A stretch of DNA of 64,000 nt from Himantopus leucocephalus (Eukaryota; Chordata; Aves; Charadriiformes; Recurvirostridae), in contig RSEF01000001.1 of assembly GCA_003993805.1 (NCBI GenBank), positions 144,130,068 to 144,194,067 on the forward strand, given 5' to 3'. Shown here one piece after another: positions 52,696 to 64,000 of this stretch. Every line of letters starts with the position of its first letter. Within the stretch, counting starts at the first letter, position 1. The notes below the pieces were generated by a model. That model searched no databases. It was not told where the DNA came from and saw only the letters and a program-made list of their open reading frames with translations. The translations under genes were made by a program, and so were the position numbers.

Positions 52696-55600
52696 CCAGG
52701 TAGCCTCTATAGTTTCAGAGAGTGGAAAGCAGGGTGCTGTGCGGGAAGACAGAATATGTTTAAGTTGAAGCGTTCTTTACCTGCACTGCTTGTTGCTAAA
52801 TTTTCTTTCCCCCCTCATTTCTCTCCATTCCTATGCCCTACCTCACCCCCATTTTGAGGATTCCTCTGCTTTTTTGCATCTTAACCAAAACTTTCCAGGC
52901 TTTGATGGCTGTCCAGTTAGCCTAGCAGCGCTGATGTCGCTCCCTTTAGGTCATCTAGCACTAAAAGGAGAGTTGCACAATGGGCTTTTCCTCTGTGCCC
53001 AAGCAAATGGGATGGGTAGAAAGTAAAGTTTGATTATGTACATACAGGCTTTGGATCTGGATCTAATATCTGTGAACTCTTAATTTCAAGCTGTTTTCTA
53101 AAGCAGATTTTTGTTACAATGATCATCAGCTTGATGTGGATATATTGTGAATAAAACCTTCATCTTCAAACCTGAATCTTAATTTTTGAGGCTTATTTTT
53201 TTGTTGACAGTCTGTACAAAATGCTAATGGTAAAAAAGTGTCTCATGGTGGTTTTAGTGCTTGCCTTCCTGAGATTCAGTGTTTCAGCAGGGTACACATC
53301 CAGCATAAAAGGTTATAAAGATATTGACTTGATGATATTATGCTGGAAAACGTAACATAACCTGCAAGAGGCAAAAGTGGTATCGGGCTCGTAGGTTTTG
53401 TTTGGTTGTTTTCTCTGACATTTGGATGGTGCAACTCTGGGTTTACTTCCTTTGAATAACAAAAAGACAGGTTTAGTATGCCTTTTCTGCTATGAAAGTC
53501 CTTACAAATATATAAAGCTAGCTTGTAAAGCTAACTATGTAAAGTGACTGGATGAGAACTACCAAGCAGTTTTTCTGGCTACTGTTAAACCCTGTTGTAC
53601 CATTGCTCTTGCCCCACAAATAGAAGACTTCTCAACTCCTTCAGCCGGGCACTGGCTGTTGTTACTGCCTGGTTGGTGTTACAGGTGATGCTCGTGATGT
53701 CAATGTTGCTGCTTCGGCTTCAGACTGGATCACACAAGCACGGAATTGAGTTCAACATGTTAAAATCTAAATAACCACTTCCATATTTTATGGCATTGAA
53801 ATGAGATAGCTTTCTCAAGAAAAATATGTGAGAAAGTCTGGGCAACTTTCACAAATTTCATGACTCAGCAAGATTTTCCAGCTTTGTCTTACCGTCCATT
53901 TGGAGAGAATTTCTATGGGTCAGTTTTAGATGATGTTCATTTTCTAAGGTATCCAACAAACACCTGTTCAAGCAGTGACTGAGGACCAGGATTGAAAGAA
54001 TCGGAGTGTTCTTTGTTTAAATAATTGAATGAAAGCATCCACTTAACTGGGAAAGATTAGATTTCTGAAATAAAGCTTACAAAATGAAATGGAGTGTAAA
54101 CGAGTGTCAATTGACTACTGTCTTGCCTTATACATTCTCAAAAGGATTTTGCACATACTATGGCAATTTAGATTTTTTTGTTATTTAATACACTGATCAG
54201 TTATGCAATTTTGGTATTCATTTATACAAAATAATTTCTGAAGACACTATTCACTGTGGAACAGTGGACTCTGGAAAATATTTTGGATCAAAGTAGTCTT
54301 TGGGACATCTTTACTTTCGGACATCTCATGTTGTTAAAATAGGGAAAGTAGTTTAAAAAATGTGATGTGAGAAGAGATTGGAAGTAAAATTTAGCTGTGC
54401 TCTCCAGAGGGTACTTTAAAAATTGCTGATGTTGAGAATTGCGCTGTGAAGATTGATTCTAATTTTCTCTGGTTTTATTCAGTTAACCTTGTTTCATGTG
54501 AGATACATATGTGTGTGTGTCAATTAAGAAAGCAAGACAAATATAGTTATGATCATTTTTGTGATTTAATAGATTTTTCTCTCTTGTTTTAAAAATGTGC
54601 TATAAATTTTGGAGAGATGGTAAAAGTATTTGACCAAAGATTCTTACTGAAACCAGGTTTAGCAATGTTCATATAATACTTACTTGAGAAGTGTAATTTG
54701 TGGCCAACTGCCACAAATTTTGAGTGAATGAAAATAAATATCCAAGGACAAGGACAGAGTTATGATTTTGTGAAAAAGGCATAGTATACTTTTCCAGTTT
54801 TTCTTGTGCACTTCAGAAATTTGGGTAGATATTTTGAGGTGCTGCTGATCTACCAGGAAACCTGGTCAAACTAAATGAAAGACAGTCTTATTTTCTTGCC
54901 TTAGAAGCATCTTTGTATAGAAAATGACTTTTGAAATTTAAATTCTGCATAGGAAGAACTTCAGAGATAAATGAGTCAAAGAAGTAGATATATAGGTGTT
55001 CCTTGAGAATTGCATGTATGTATCTTGTAAATAGATTCAAATAGAAAGACAATCAGAAGTACAAGAGGGAATTTCATGTTATTGAAAACAGAACTGCTTT
55101 ATTTTTCATTGCTGATCAGTGAAACTGTCATACTGAAGACACTGTTACAAGGTACAGGAGAACCTAAGAAAAGAACAAAATGCTGTGCCATGTGATAAAG
55201 ATGGTGGAGGGAGAAGCTGAAATACTGTTTTTGATTACCTGTCTTCAGTGTTTGTTTTCCAAATGGTGAATGATTTCTCATTAAATTGTCAATGATGTTA
55301 ATGTTAAGGGGTATTTGGTTCCGTTTAAGGATTTGTGTGACTGTGTGAATAAATGGAGACCAGAGGATTCCTTTTGACCTGCGTGTGTATTTAATAAATA
55401 TTTAAGAATTCAGGAAACATGGAATTGACCAGTACTTGGTTAGTACAGCCCTTAGTATTCTCAAGCTTCTTTTTGGCTTTTTTATGGCTTCTTCCAGTTA
55501 CTGCACATATATTTGAGTGGGTCTGACCACAGTGAATGTGAGATAAAGCTTATCTAGCTGAGGAAGTGAGTGATTTTTTAGTTTTTTTAAAGTGTATTAA

Positions 55601-56728
55601 GTAATAATGATAAACATGATTTTTAAGGATTTAGTGTGCTTTAAAATTTTTCTTGTAGCTGGTAGAATTGCAGGCCTTAGCAGGTTGACTAGTAACTACC
55701 AAACATGTTTGGTCATACCAGTTACTTTCCTTCCCCCCTTTATAGATGAAGGTCCTTACCCCAGCACTTCAGCTGTTCAATGGGCACATGTGACTCTTGT
55801 CACTGTTCACACCCTGTTCAGTACTCCAGAAAAAATGAAGTTCAAAGCAAAAAAACTCTTTCATTGTGCCCTGTAGTCTGTGCCAACTTAAATTTCATGA
55901 TAGCCTAAACACTAGATAGTGAAATAAGTGTTGAAAATGCTTAGGTCTGAAAATACTTGTAAATACTTACAAATTACATGAAGTAGTCACTGACTGTGCA
56001 AAACTTACATGGTAGAGGGACAGAAGACATATGAAAAGTAGCCAGCTGCAAAATGTAGGATCAGCCAATTCTCTTTAAAGGACTGCAGGCTAAATGGAGA
56101 TACTGATATAGGCACATTTGAGTTTCATCTCCTTAAACGGGTACTGGCTACAGCACGCCAAAGTTTGTTTTCATCACTAGCATGTGTACTGATCTACTGA
56201 GATACTGCCCACCTTTCATATCTTTACATTTACTGCCACTTATAGGGTAGTGAATGTCACCTTTGCACCTGAGCACTTGTATGTTGTATGGTCCGGTGCA
56301 GACACATCCAAACTAGTTTGTGTAGCACCAGCTTATGACTGCCTGTCCACCTCCTCAGCTCTGTATGTGGTTTCCTTTCAGCTGTGGATTTCAAGCTGCT
56401 TGCCAGGCCGTTGGATATAATGATTGCTGCTTGCTTGCTCTGCATTCATGTTCTTCTTTCTCTACTAGAACATCTTCAACAGGCCTTGTTTCTTTCCGGT
56501 CTTATATTAGGATTGAAAGGGATTGCTTTTCCTTTTATGCTTTTCAGTGTAGTATGATGTGTATTTGTCGCTGTTTCCTTTTCAGAGATCTGTGTACCAA
56601 GTCCACCAGTGCCATAAATCCTGAGAAGTGTCCATCACAGGCCTTGCATGGTTAATAACTTTCCTGAAGTTGTCTGTTAGTAGATTTGTGATTATAAGCG
56701 TACTGTTGACAAAGTAGAGCACACGTGT

Positions 56729-56787
56729 GGGTTTGGGATTTTTTGTGTGTGTTGGTTTGGGCATTTTTTTGTTTGTTTGTTGTTTTA
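56729..56787. repeat. G/T-rich low-complexity tract
   Basis: gggtttggg, gtgtgtgttggtttggg and gtttgtttgttgtttt units over about 59 bases. Confidence 0.8.
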
Positions 56788-59700
56788 ACTACTGCCATGC
56801 AGGTTCTTCTAGATAACTTTCCTATTTTTCAATATTCATCTAGCCTGGATCACAGAGAGAGAGGAGCAATGCATTCACAGTGTAAGAAGTGATGACAGGT
56901 TTCAGGTCTTGTTTTTCCTGAGGAATGGGCTTCGAGATACAGCTCATTCAGTACAGATTTCTTAAACCACAACATGATGATGTTCTTTCAGGGCCCTCTT
57001 CCACAAATAAATGAGATTTTTTTTTCCTTCTCTTTTTAGTTTCCCATATAAGATGAATTGGAACCAGACAACTCAAAGTTATAAGTGATATACTGAACAA
57101 GAATTGTAATCTGAAGTGGCTGTTACAGCACTTGTACCATAAATATGTGCTCCTTCCTAATTTTTTCCTAATCAGACAAGTTTTAATAGGCCATCAAAAT
57201 TAAGTTGTTTTTGTGTGTATGTGTTTCAAATGCTTGTATGTTCAATAAATTTTAATACAGCCTATGGAGAGTATTTACATACAAGTATGTAATATCTGCC
57301 TATTATCTCCAGATACAGCTAGCAGTGGGGGACAGTGAGAGAGGTGGTTTCATTGCATATAACAGGTACATCTTCAAATGCCAGTGATTCTGTATTTTCA
57401 TTAATCTTTGTATAGCGTGATTGGGTGATTTTTGCTACTGCTTGTCAATAACCAGCCACTTTTTCCTCATTAATTATTACTCAGAAGGCTGAGTGTTACT
57501 AGGTTTTGTTTTGTTTCCAAGGGGCAGAGGAAGTTATCCTCTCTTAAAATGCCTAAAAATTTTACTGCATGACGAGGCCTGTTAAAATCAGTAGAACTAC
57601 CTGTGCGTAAAGTACACTTCTTGACCCAGAGTGAACACGTCAAGAAGGGCTCCCAATGAAAACAAAGGAACCAAGTGGTTTCTGCTCTGGTGTGTCAAAG
57701 TTAATATTGCAAAGGTGAAAAAACACCCTCCATCTGAACTTGAAGCTGTTTGTGGTGAAGGAATTTAAACCTGAGTACACCTGGGATATCCTGTAATTTC
57801 TAGAAGCTGTCAGATTAGCTGGGAGAAGGAGTGTTGTTTTTTGCCTTTTCAATAAGTAATACAGTTCAGAGACAGGATGGATAGAGAATCCTCTTGTGAA
57901 TTGCCTGGAAAAACTATTCAGCTTTGCCTGCAACTTCTTAAGTTCAATCTCTGTCACAAATGGAAGGATACTCCCTTCTGCTAAATTAGATTCTTCCCTA
58001 TTTTTTTCAAGAGATTTTTGTATTTATATTAATTATTCAATGATTTTTCTGGTGGCTTAATTTTATCTGGTTTGTGTTTTGCGTGCACACACATTTATCT
58101 TTCAGAACAGAGAGCTACTTTCAAGGTAAGCTGCTGTAGGGGAACAAAAGCTAAGTCATGTATTGTTGTTTTTCCCGTCTTCCTGAGGGTCATGTAAGTC
58201 AATATTTAGCAGAATTCCAAGGTATAGTTCTGCATATATATAGTTGGAGTCATAGCAGTTTCATAGTTAAGGTTACACTACCATCTTTACTTGAAATGTA
58301 GGTGAGCCCTCTTCAACACACAGGAATAACACTCAGTGTCTCCCCTCAGCCTACAACACTTAGACCAGGGGTGTATCAACTGTGCTAAAATAAATTCTTC
58401 TTTTCTTGATAAGTTGGTCAGCATAAAGTCTGATTCAAAAGAATTGCTAATCCTTAGATGAACAGATAGGTCTTCCTTCCACGTATAGCATATGCAACTT
58501 TTTCCTCTTGATTCTTGTTTAAATGTAAAACTTATGTATTAAATTTTTAAATGAAAAGCTACTTAAAGCAATTTCCACAGGAGATTGTGGCAGCTGAAAT
58601 CTTGTTTCTGCTTGCTGAGTCAGTTGACATCATCATCCAGTGATGCACAGCAAGGTGAGCAGATTCAGAGGACTCAGTCCTGGAGTTCCCATGTATCTTT
58701 ATATATGGCCAGACTGCACCATTTCTTCATCCTTGGTGACTCCTATGCACCTGCTGTCTGCTTGCTTTCTTTTAACTCTTATCTTCAGACTTTTCTTTCC
58801 CGTCAGCAAAACTGTATAATTGGTACTTTTCTTTCACCTCTGTCTTATTTATAAAGCTGGAGTTTTAATACTGGTACCACATGTCACATTGGGAAACACC
58901 ATAAAATAGCTGTCTCTGCTTGGAAGGAGCCTTATCCAAACAAAGATCATAATTTCTCATGCAACTCTTGTTATCTGTAAACAGGAATCCTGCTGAGCGT
59001 ACTAGGCAGATACACATCAGTTTTTCTCATGTGGACTCGACCATAATACGTCCTCTGCTTTTTTCGTTCTTTTAATACAAGCCAATGAGTCTGTGTGGCT
59101 CTGATATCTATGAAAAGTTTGTTTAAAGTTTCATGCTGGCTGAATAAACACTAGGTTGAGAAACTGCAAAGGTAGTTTCAGTATGATGCATTACTTCAAA
59201 GGTAACATGCCAATCTCTTTTGCAAACATTAAGTAATTACGGGATTGAGTAATTTGAGCTGAGCATTGTGATCACCAAATCTCCCATCTGAGATGCTAGG
59301 CTGCACCTCTCCTACAAATACCAATGACGTATCAAACTCTCAGGCAGCTGTAGCACTCGTCACACCTTTTTTAGTCTTGAGCAACACTCTTTGCTGTTCT
59401 GTATCAGTGTTGAGCATGGTTATTTCTACCGTTTGCATTCTTTATACCTCTTTTCTCTTGGATAAGACCAAAATATAGAATGTTGTTCTGCTTAAATAGA
59501 TTGACCCATCCACCTCCTTTTGCCTGCTTGTTCCTATGTCACAGCTGTAAAACAGCAGATATAACATATGAAGGGCCTAGAGGTTCTACCACAAAAAGCT
59601 TTGTTCGGAGATTTCCCCTCTACTAAGAGAAAGTAGTCTGAAGTGTAGAGGACAGCCACTGCATTTCTCCGTGTTAGCCAGGGAATTTTTGACACCCGTT

Positions 59701-61093
59701 GTTTAAGTTTTGAGTCAGTTTTCCCAGTTCATTATGAATAGGACTATCTTTTCTAAATATCAAGTCTTCAGGATTAAGTCTAATACCTCCAAAGAAACAC
59801 ATGACCTACTTTTTATAAAGGGATTTCCATGGTTCTGGGACATCTTTTAATGGGGATTATTAAAAATCTTGCTCTGAATCTTTTCAATTTCATTTTTTTT
59901 TTCTTTTTCCTTTTCTAAAAAAGGACCTCTGATTTTTCCCTTAAACTTTTGCATTTCAGACATACTGGAAAGAAAACCACCACTGGCAATGAGCATATCA
60001 GCAATGTGCTGGAACTCAGAAGGCTGTACTAGACAAAAAGGAATCCATAAGGTGTATGGCCCCATTCCAAATTCACATGAGTTAACCTGCACCTGCTGTA
60101 ATGTTTGCAGGAAGCAAGGTCAAATTAAGAAGGAAAATAATTAAATAACAAATTTTGCTTGACAGCTGCAAGGGTTGTAAGGCTTGAGGAGTGTGGCTGT
60201 CAGAAGTGCTGAGGAACTGCCTCTGCCATCAGTTCCCTCATGAAATTGTTGGTGCTTAGCACCAGGAAAACTGGAATCATAATACATTTTCTTGTGAAGC
60301 TGTGGCAGGTGGATGCCAGCAATATTTATGAAGAGACCTGTAGCCCTAAACTGCCAGACTGCAGAAGGAAGAGTGTTAAATTCTAATCTCTGATTTACAA
60401 GTCTGGCAACTCATACTATTCACATGGTGTGTGATTTGAATAATGATGTGTCTACTCCTGATCTCATTAACCCTGATTTAATCCAGGATCTTATTTCATT
60501 AATGCCTGCTAGCTTTCATACAACTGGTTACGCAAACAAACAAAACCCTAAAAATCCCATAACACTCTAACTATCTTTCCAGCTAAATATTTTCATGAGC
60601 CCTTTGTTCTTCTTGAAAAAAGCCTTGGCTTGTCTGAGGAGACTCTTTTAAAATACCAATGCATCTTCAGGAATCTCAATTTTAATTTTACATGCAGTGG
60701 AATTACGCAACGCTTGCCTTGTCTGTGTAGATGCAGTGGACTTCTCTGCATAACCTTTATAGCTTATGCTGTAGAGGGTTGAGTAATTGGGTTGATTTTA
60801 TAGGGTAGCATGTATTTCAAGACAGGACTATCAAAGAACAATAGCAATCTGTGTAATTTGCCCAAACCTTTTTATAGCACGGTTCTTCATTCTGTAATGT
60901 AGAATTACGTGATTAAAGACTTCTATAGGAATTTGTGTAATTTTTCCTGACTTGTTAATTGGAAAGAAAAATGGCTCTTTAGACCATTAGCAGGGGTTTT
61001 TTTTAAGTGTGGTTGAAACAAAAATTTTGAGATTCTGTGCAGCTATATTTTTTGTATTTTGTATGTTTTGGGTAGCACAGTGACTTTCATTCA

Positions 61094-61126
61094 GGTTTGG
61101 TTTGGTTTGGTTTTTTTGTTTCTTTT
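61094..61126. repeat. (GGTTT)n-like tract
   Basis: ggtttggtttggtttggttt is followed by T runs. It is a short simple repeat. Confidence 0.85.
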
Positions 61127-61224
61127 TTGCTGTACAACATATCATTTAGACAAGATAAATCTGTCCATAAAAATTTTCTTTCACATGATTTTAAACAGAG
61201 AATGCAAGACACTGAATGAGTTGA

Positions 61225-61266
61225 TGTCGTGGTTTAGGCCAAATCAGCCACTGGGGACGTTGGGGA
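61225..61266 (-). mobile_element. Possible ERV LTR edge, cut by gap
   Basis: tgtcgtggtttaggcc resembles the terminus TGTCGTGGTTTAACCCC, which is the reverse complement of the LTR end type seen at 1452. The rest is hidden in the gap, so assignment is tentative. Confidence 0.35.
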
Positions 61267-61366
61267 NNNNNNNNNNNNNNNNNNNNNNNNNNNNNNNNNN
61301 NNNNNNNNNNNNNNNNNNNNNNNNNNNNNNNNNNNNNNNNNNNNNNNNNNNNNNNNNNNNNNNNNN
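61267..61366. other. Assembly gap, 100 N
   Basis: Exactly 100 Ns between an LTR-like edge and a CR1 fragment. Open frames that span it are artefacts. Confidence 0.97.
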
Positions 61367-61416
61367 CCAGGCTAAACAACCCCAGTTCCCTCAGTCGTTC
61401 CTCATAAGAGGACACA
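61367..61416 (-). mobile_element. CR1 LINE fragment at gap edge
   Basis: ccaggctaaacaaccccagt followed by tcgttcctcataagagg is the reverse complement of the CR1 segment around ERLRELGLFSL. Its 3' side must lie inside the gap. Confidence 0.85.
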
Positions 61417-61518
61417 TATGCCTTTGTACTTTTTTCTATGATTGTATTTTTTAAAACCGGCTCCATACTTGTGCTCTTTGCATTGAGATCGAGTGACTTG
61501 CTCTTCTGCTGTTGAATT

Positions 61519-61938
61519 ACAGAATCACATAATGATCAGGGTTGTAAGGGACCTCTGCAGATCATCTAGTCCAACCCCCCTGCCAGAGCAGGGTCACCTA
61601 CAGCAGGTTGCACAGGATGGTGTCCAGGAGGCTTTTGAATGTCTCCAGTGTGGGAGACTCCACAACCTCTCTGGGCAGCCTGTTCCAGTGCTTTGCCACC
61701 CTCAAAGTAAAGAAGTTCCTCCTCATGTTAAGATGGAACTTCTATGTTCAAGTTTGTGCCTGTTACCTCTTGTTCTATCACTGGGCATCACTGAAAAAAG
61801 ACTGTTCCCATCCGCTTGGTACTCTCCCTTTAAGTATTTATAAGTATTGATACTGCTCAGTCTTCTTTTCTCCAGACTAAAAAGACCCAAGTGCCTAAGC
61901 CTTTCCTCATAAGAAAGATGCTCCAATCCCCTAAATCA
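61519..61938 (-). mobile_element. CR1 LINE, 3'-complete truncated copy
   Basis: It begins (3' end, reversed) with acagaatcacataatgatca and gttgtaagggacctctgcag, continues through ccaggaggcttttgaatgtc and the [25 protein letters not shown] block (minus-strand open frame 61723-61926), and fades near 61938. It is better preserved than the copies near 17.5-18.3 kb. 5' truncation of this kind is typical for CR1. Confidence 0.93.
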
Positions 61939-64000
61939 TTCAGTGCAGGGAGCTTTTTGACTTGTGCCTGCTTGGACCAGAAGGAACCTACAGTCATTAT
62001 TCAAGAGCTTTCTCTTCTGACAGAAAGATATTTATAAACCCAAGTTGGGATAAAAATCTGCAGACAGTGGCGAGAATGTACACAGCAAAAATGGACCATC
62101 ACTGCTGGTAGGAAAGGTCATCACTACTACCTTGGCGGTTTAGGAGAGCTGAGCAGAGAGTTCTGCTTAGAAGTATGCTGCAGGGGGGGACCTCTGTGAA
62201 CCAGCTGCCTGTCTGGGGTTTAGTTAGGAGTGTGTGTCTGGGGGCGGAATTTGACTCTGAATGGGCTTTGCACAGGTATTTTTCACCTGTTCTCTTGCCC
62301 TACTCCCTTTCCTGTGTGCATGTACACATCTAGAGTGCTTTAAGCAAAGCTTTGCTGTGGGCTGCAAGTGACAAGAAACTATATGAAAGTACTGTCCATA
62401 AGGCACATTGTTTGTGCCGTTTTATGATCTGTGATAGATTCTATGAAACATTTTACTTCCAGGAATTGATACAGGCTTTAAAAACTTCCTTCTCATAAAG
62501 TGACATGCCTGGAATGAGCTTGTCATGGTGTTCATTTTAATTATTTTTCACACGCAGTGTGAAATACTTCGATTCATGTGGTTAAAAGCCCCTGAAGTTA
62601 GGGAAGTTTGCTTTGCTATAACTAGATTTGAAAAACAGATAGAGGTATCAGACAGTGTTGATAATGCATGGCTTGGATTATTCTGAGTAGGATGGCATTA
62701 TTAGCTATGTAGGCTTTCAGTCTTCAGATTCCTACATTATGTAGGTGCAGTGACTTGAGTAACAAGATACTATGCCTGCAGAAGTATATTTCTTGTTTTC
62801 ACTGAAACGAAGTTTCCTAAATTTTATTAATTGAATACTTCATGCATGTTTTACCTTATCTCAGAATTTCCTCCCTTACAGTCTACTCCACCTTTATCAA
62901 GGTGCTTACAGCATGGAAAGTTGTGCTGTTGTTAGTGGTGCATTCTGATGTATTGTACTGTTTATCATATTTTTTATGATTATCTTACTGCTTTCTAATG
63001 TTATTTCACAGTTAAGATGCACCAGTAGTTTGCAGTAGTTCCTATTCTATGTCTTTCTGCATTCCCTTTTCAGTTATAAATACATGATTGTGCCTGTTTC
63101 TTGTTTGGTGTTAAAGTTGTAATATCATCCTCTTTAAAAATTCAAAGCATGTTGCTGATGCTCCTTGATGAGTTTCCAAGCTCATCGGTAGGGTGGTTGT
63201 GCTTGACAAGGGGGTGAAACGTGGAAGTGCTGACAAGCGGCTGATTGCTGATTCTTGGCCCCAAGCGCAAGATTGCGATAGGAAAGATTATTATTATCTG
63301 TCACACAGCAAGAGCCGTTATTTCCTAACTTCAGCACTGACTTTATTTAGAAACTGAAGAAACTGAAGCGGAGGCTGGGCAGAGGTTCTCATGGTGAGAA
63401 GTAGCTCCCTGCAAATGCCCAAATTAGCTGGGAATGAGTTTTGAAGTCAGCGGGGGTGTAGCGCCACTAGCATGGTCCTCTGCCTGGGCTGCATTGCCCC
63501 AGTGAAGCCTCTCATGGTTTTAGCTGTTACTATAGCATCTGCTGTGGCTTCGTCTTCATAAATCTGCCACTCTACTCCACAAGCTATTCCAGAGAGTACT
63601 GGCACCTGCAAGAACCCCAGGCCACCAGTGGCAACCCAGGATATATCTGCTTCCCTCCCAGAAATACCTGGCTGCTCCAGAATCTGTTTCTGATACTGTT
63701 TTCTCTAGGGACCAGATTTCATCAGCTTTGTACTCATACAGTGCTCAGTCTGGCACTGTATTCATTGTTCAGGTTTCTTGAGTAGTGCACTACAGTAGAT
63801 GACAGGGATAACACTGTGTTTAGTTATCAAGCAGGGTACAGTAGTGTCCCAGCTGCCCAGTAGCTTGAATTTAAGCCATTTAAGCAGCTTTTTTTACACT
63901 AGGTCATGTATTTTCTTGTTGGTTATCATCCTCTGTCATGCATTCACTGGGGATATTTCAATGGTAAAAAAAACAATTAAAGTACTCTCATACCAGATTC
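61939..64000 (+). other. SH3KBP1 intron 2, last part in window
   Basis: No exon is recognised. The 63180-63480 section has about nine CpGs and a GATA-like ttatctg at 63294-63300, which is unusual for this intron. An ATG directly followed by gtgagaag lies at 63391-63401. Confidence 0.7.

Larger units (their letters stand above)
33536..61224 (+). other. SH3KBP1 intron 2, middle part
   Basis: T-rich with G>C in most of its length and no recognisable exon. It holds low-complexity tracts (35324-35350, 41972-42005, 44007-44072, 56729-56787, 61094-61126), a pyrimidine-rich stretch at about 44432-44870, an AT hairpin at 48430-48451, G runs at 47309-47316 and 50933-50948, and a tandem duplication at 52446-52695. 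Open frames over 130 codons here (35690-36121, 44432-44848, 46849-47244) show no family motif. Confidence 0.8.

Noticed and set aside
52408..52857. 149-codon open frame
   Set aside because: It is produced by the 124-bp duplication and the N at 52570.
61059..61466. Open frames spanning the 61267-61366 gap
   Set aside because: They are open only because N codons are read through.
1..64000. tRNA, rRNA, CRISPR, operons or prokaryotic signals
   Set aside because: None seen. Composition, repeats and a spliced exon all indicate a vertebrate nuclear intron region.

Overview
This looks like a draft-assembly piece of a bird genome, lying inside a large protein-coding gene. Three things point to a bird: many CR1 LINE pieces ending in the octamer-type tail (attctatgattctatg), a solo-LTR-like element of a kind I recognise from avian endogenous retroviruses, and one coding exon whose translation is close to the first SH3 domain of SH3KBP1 (CIN85). 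Three runs of exactly 100 N (17367-17466, 33378-33477, 61267-61366) look like gaps of unknown size. Isolated single Ns at 7102, 21322, 26074 and 52570 suggest local joins.

Layout. 1-3600 is a long, decayed CR1 element on the minus strand. Its 5' side is near 3600 and its reverse-transcriptase part runs off the left edge. A plus-strand LTR is nested in it at 882-1452. 3601-17283 is AT-rich sequence with no recognisable gene. 17284-18310 is a pile of CR1 3' fragments around the first gap, with one fragment in inverted orientation. 18311-19805 ends in a good 3' splice site. 19806-19963 is the single exon I can support: 158 bp encoding SH3 domain A of SH3KBP1. From 19964 to the right edge is more than 44 kb of intron 2. 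It is broken by two gaps and by CR1 pieces at 61367-61416 and 61519-61938. I found no candidate for the next conserved exon (the one beginning EIKK).

The window therefore carries one exon of one gene. Everything else is intron, repeat or gap. SH3KBP1 encodes a cytoplasmic adaptor whose three SH3 domains bind CBL and other PxxxPR partners during receptor endocytosis and signalling.

Most worth checking: (1) strand composition appears to flip at the 17367 gap, from A>T and C>G on the left to T>A and G>C on the right, exactly where CR1 tails meet in inverted orientation; this suggests an inverted contig or an antisense transcription unit; (2) a 124-bp near-identical tandem duplication sits around a lone N at 52570, probably an unmerged contig overlap; (3) CpG-bearing patches in intron 2 (33478-33535 beside a gap, and 63180-63480) could mark internal promoters for isoforms lacking SH3A. 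I did not find a previously undescribed system.
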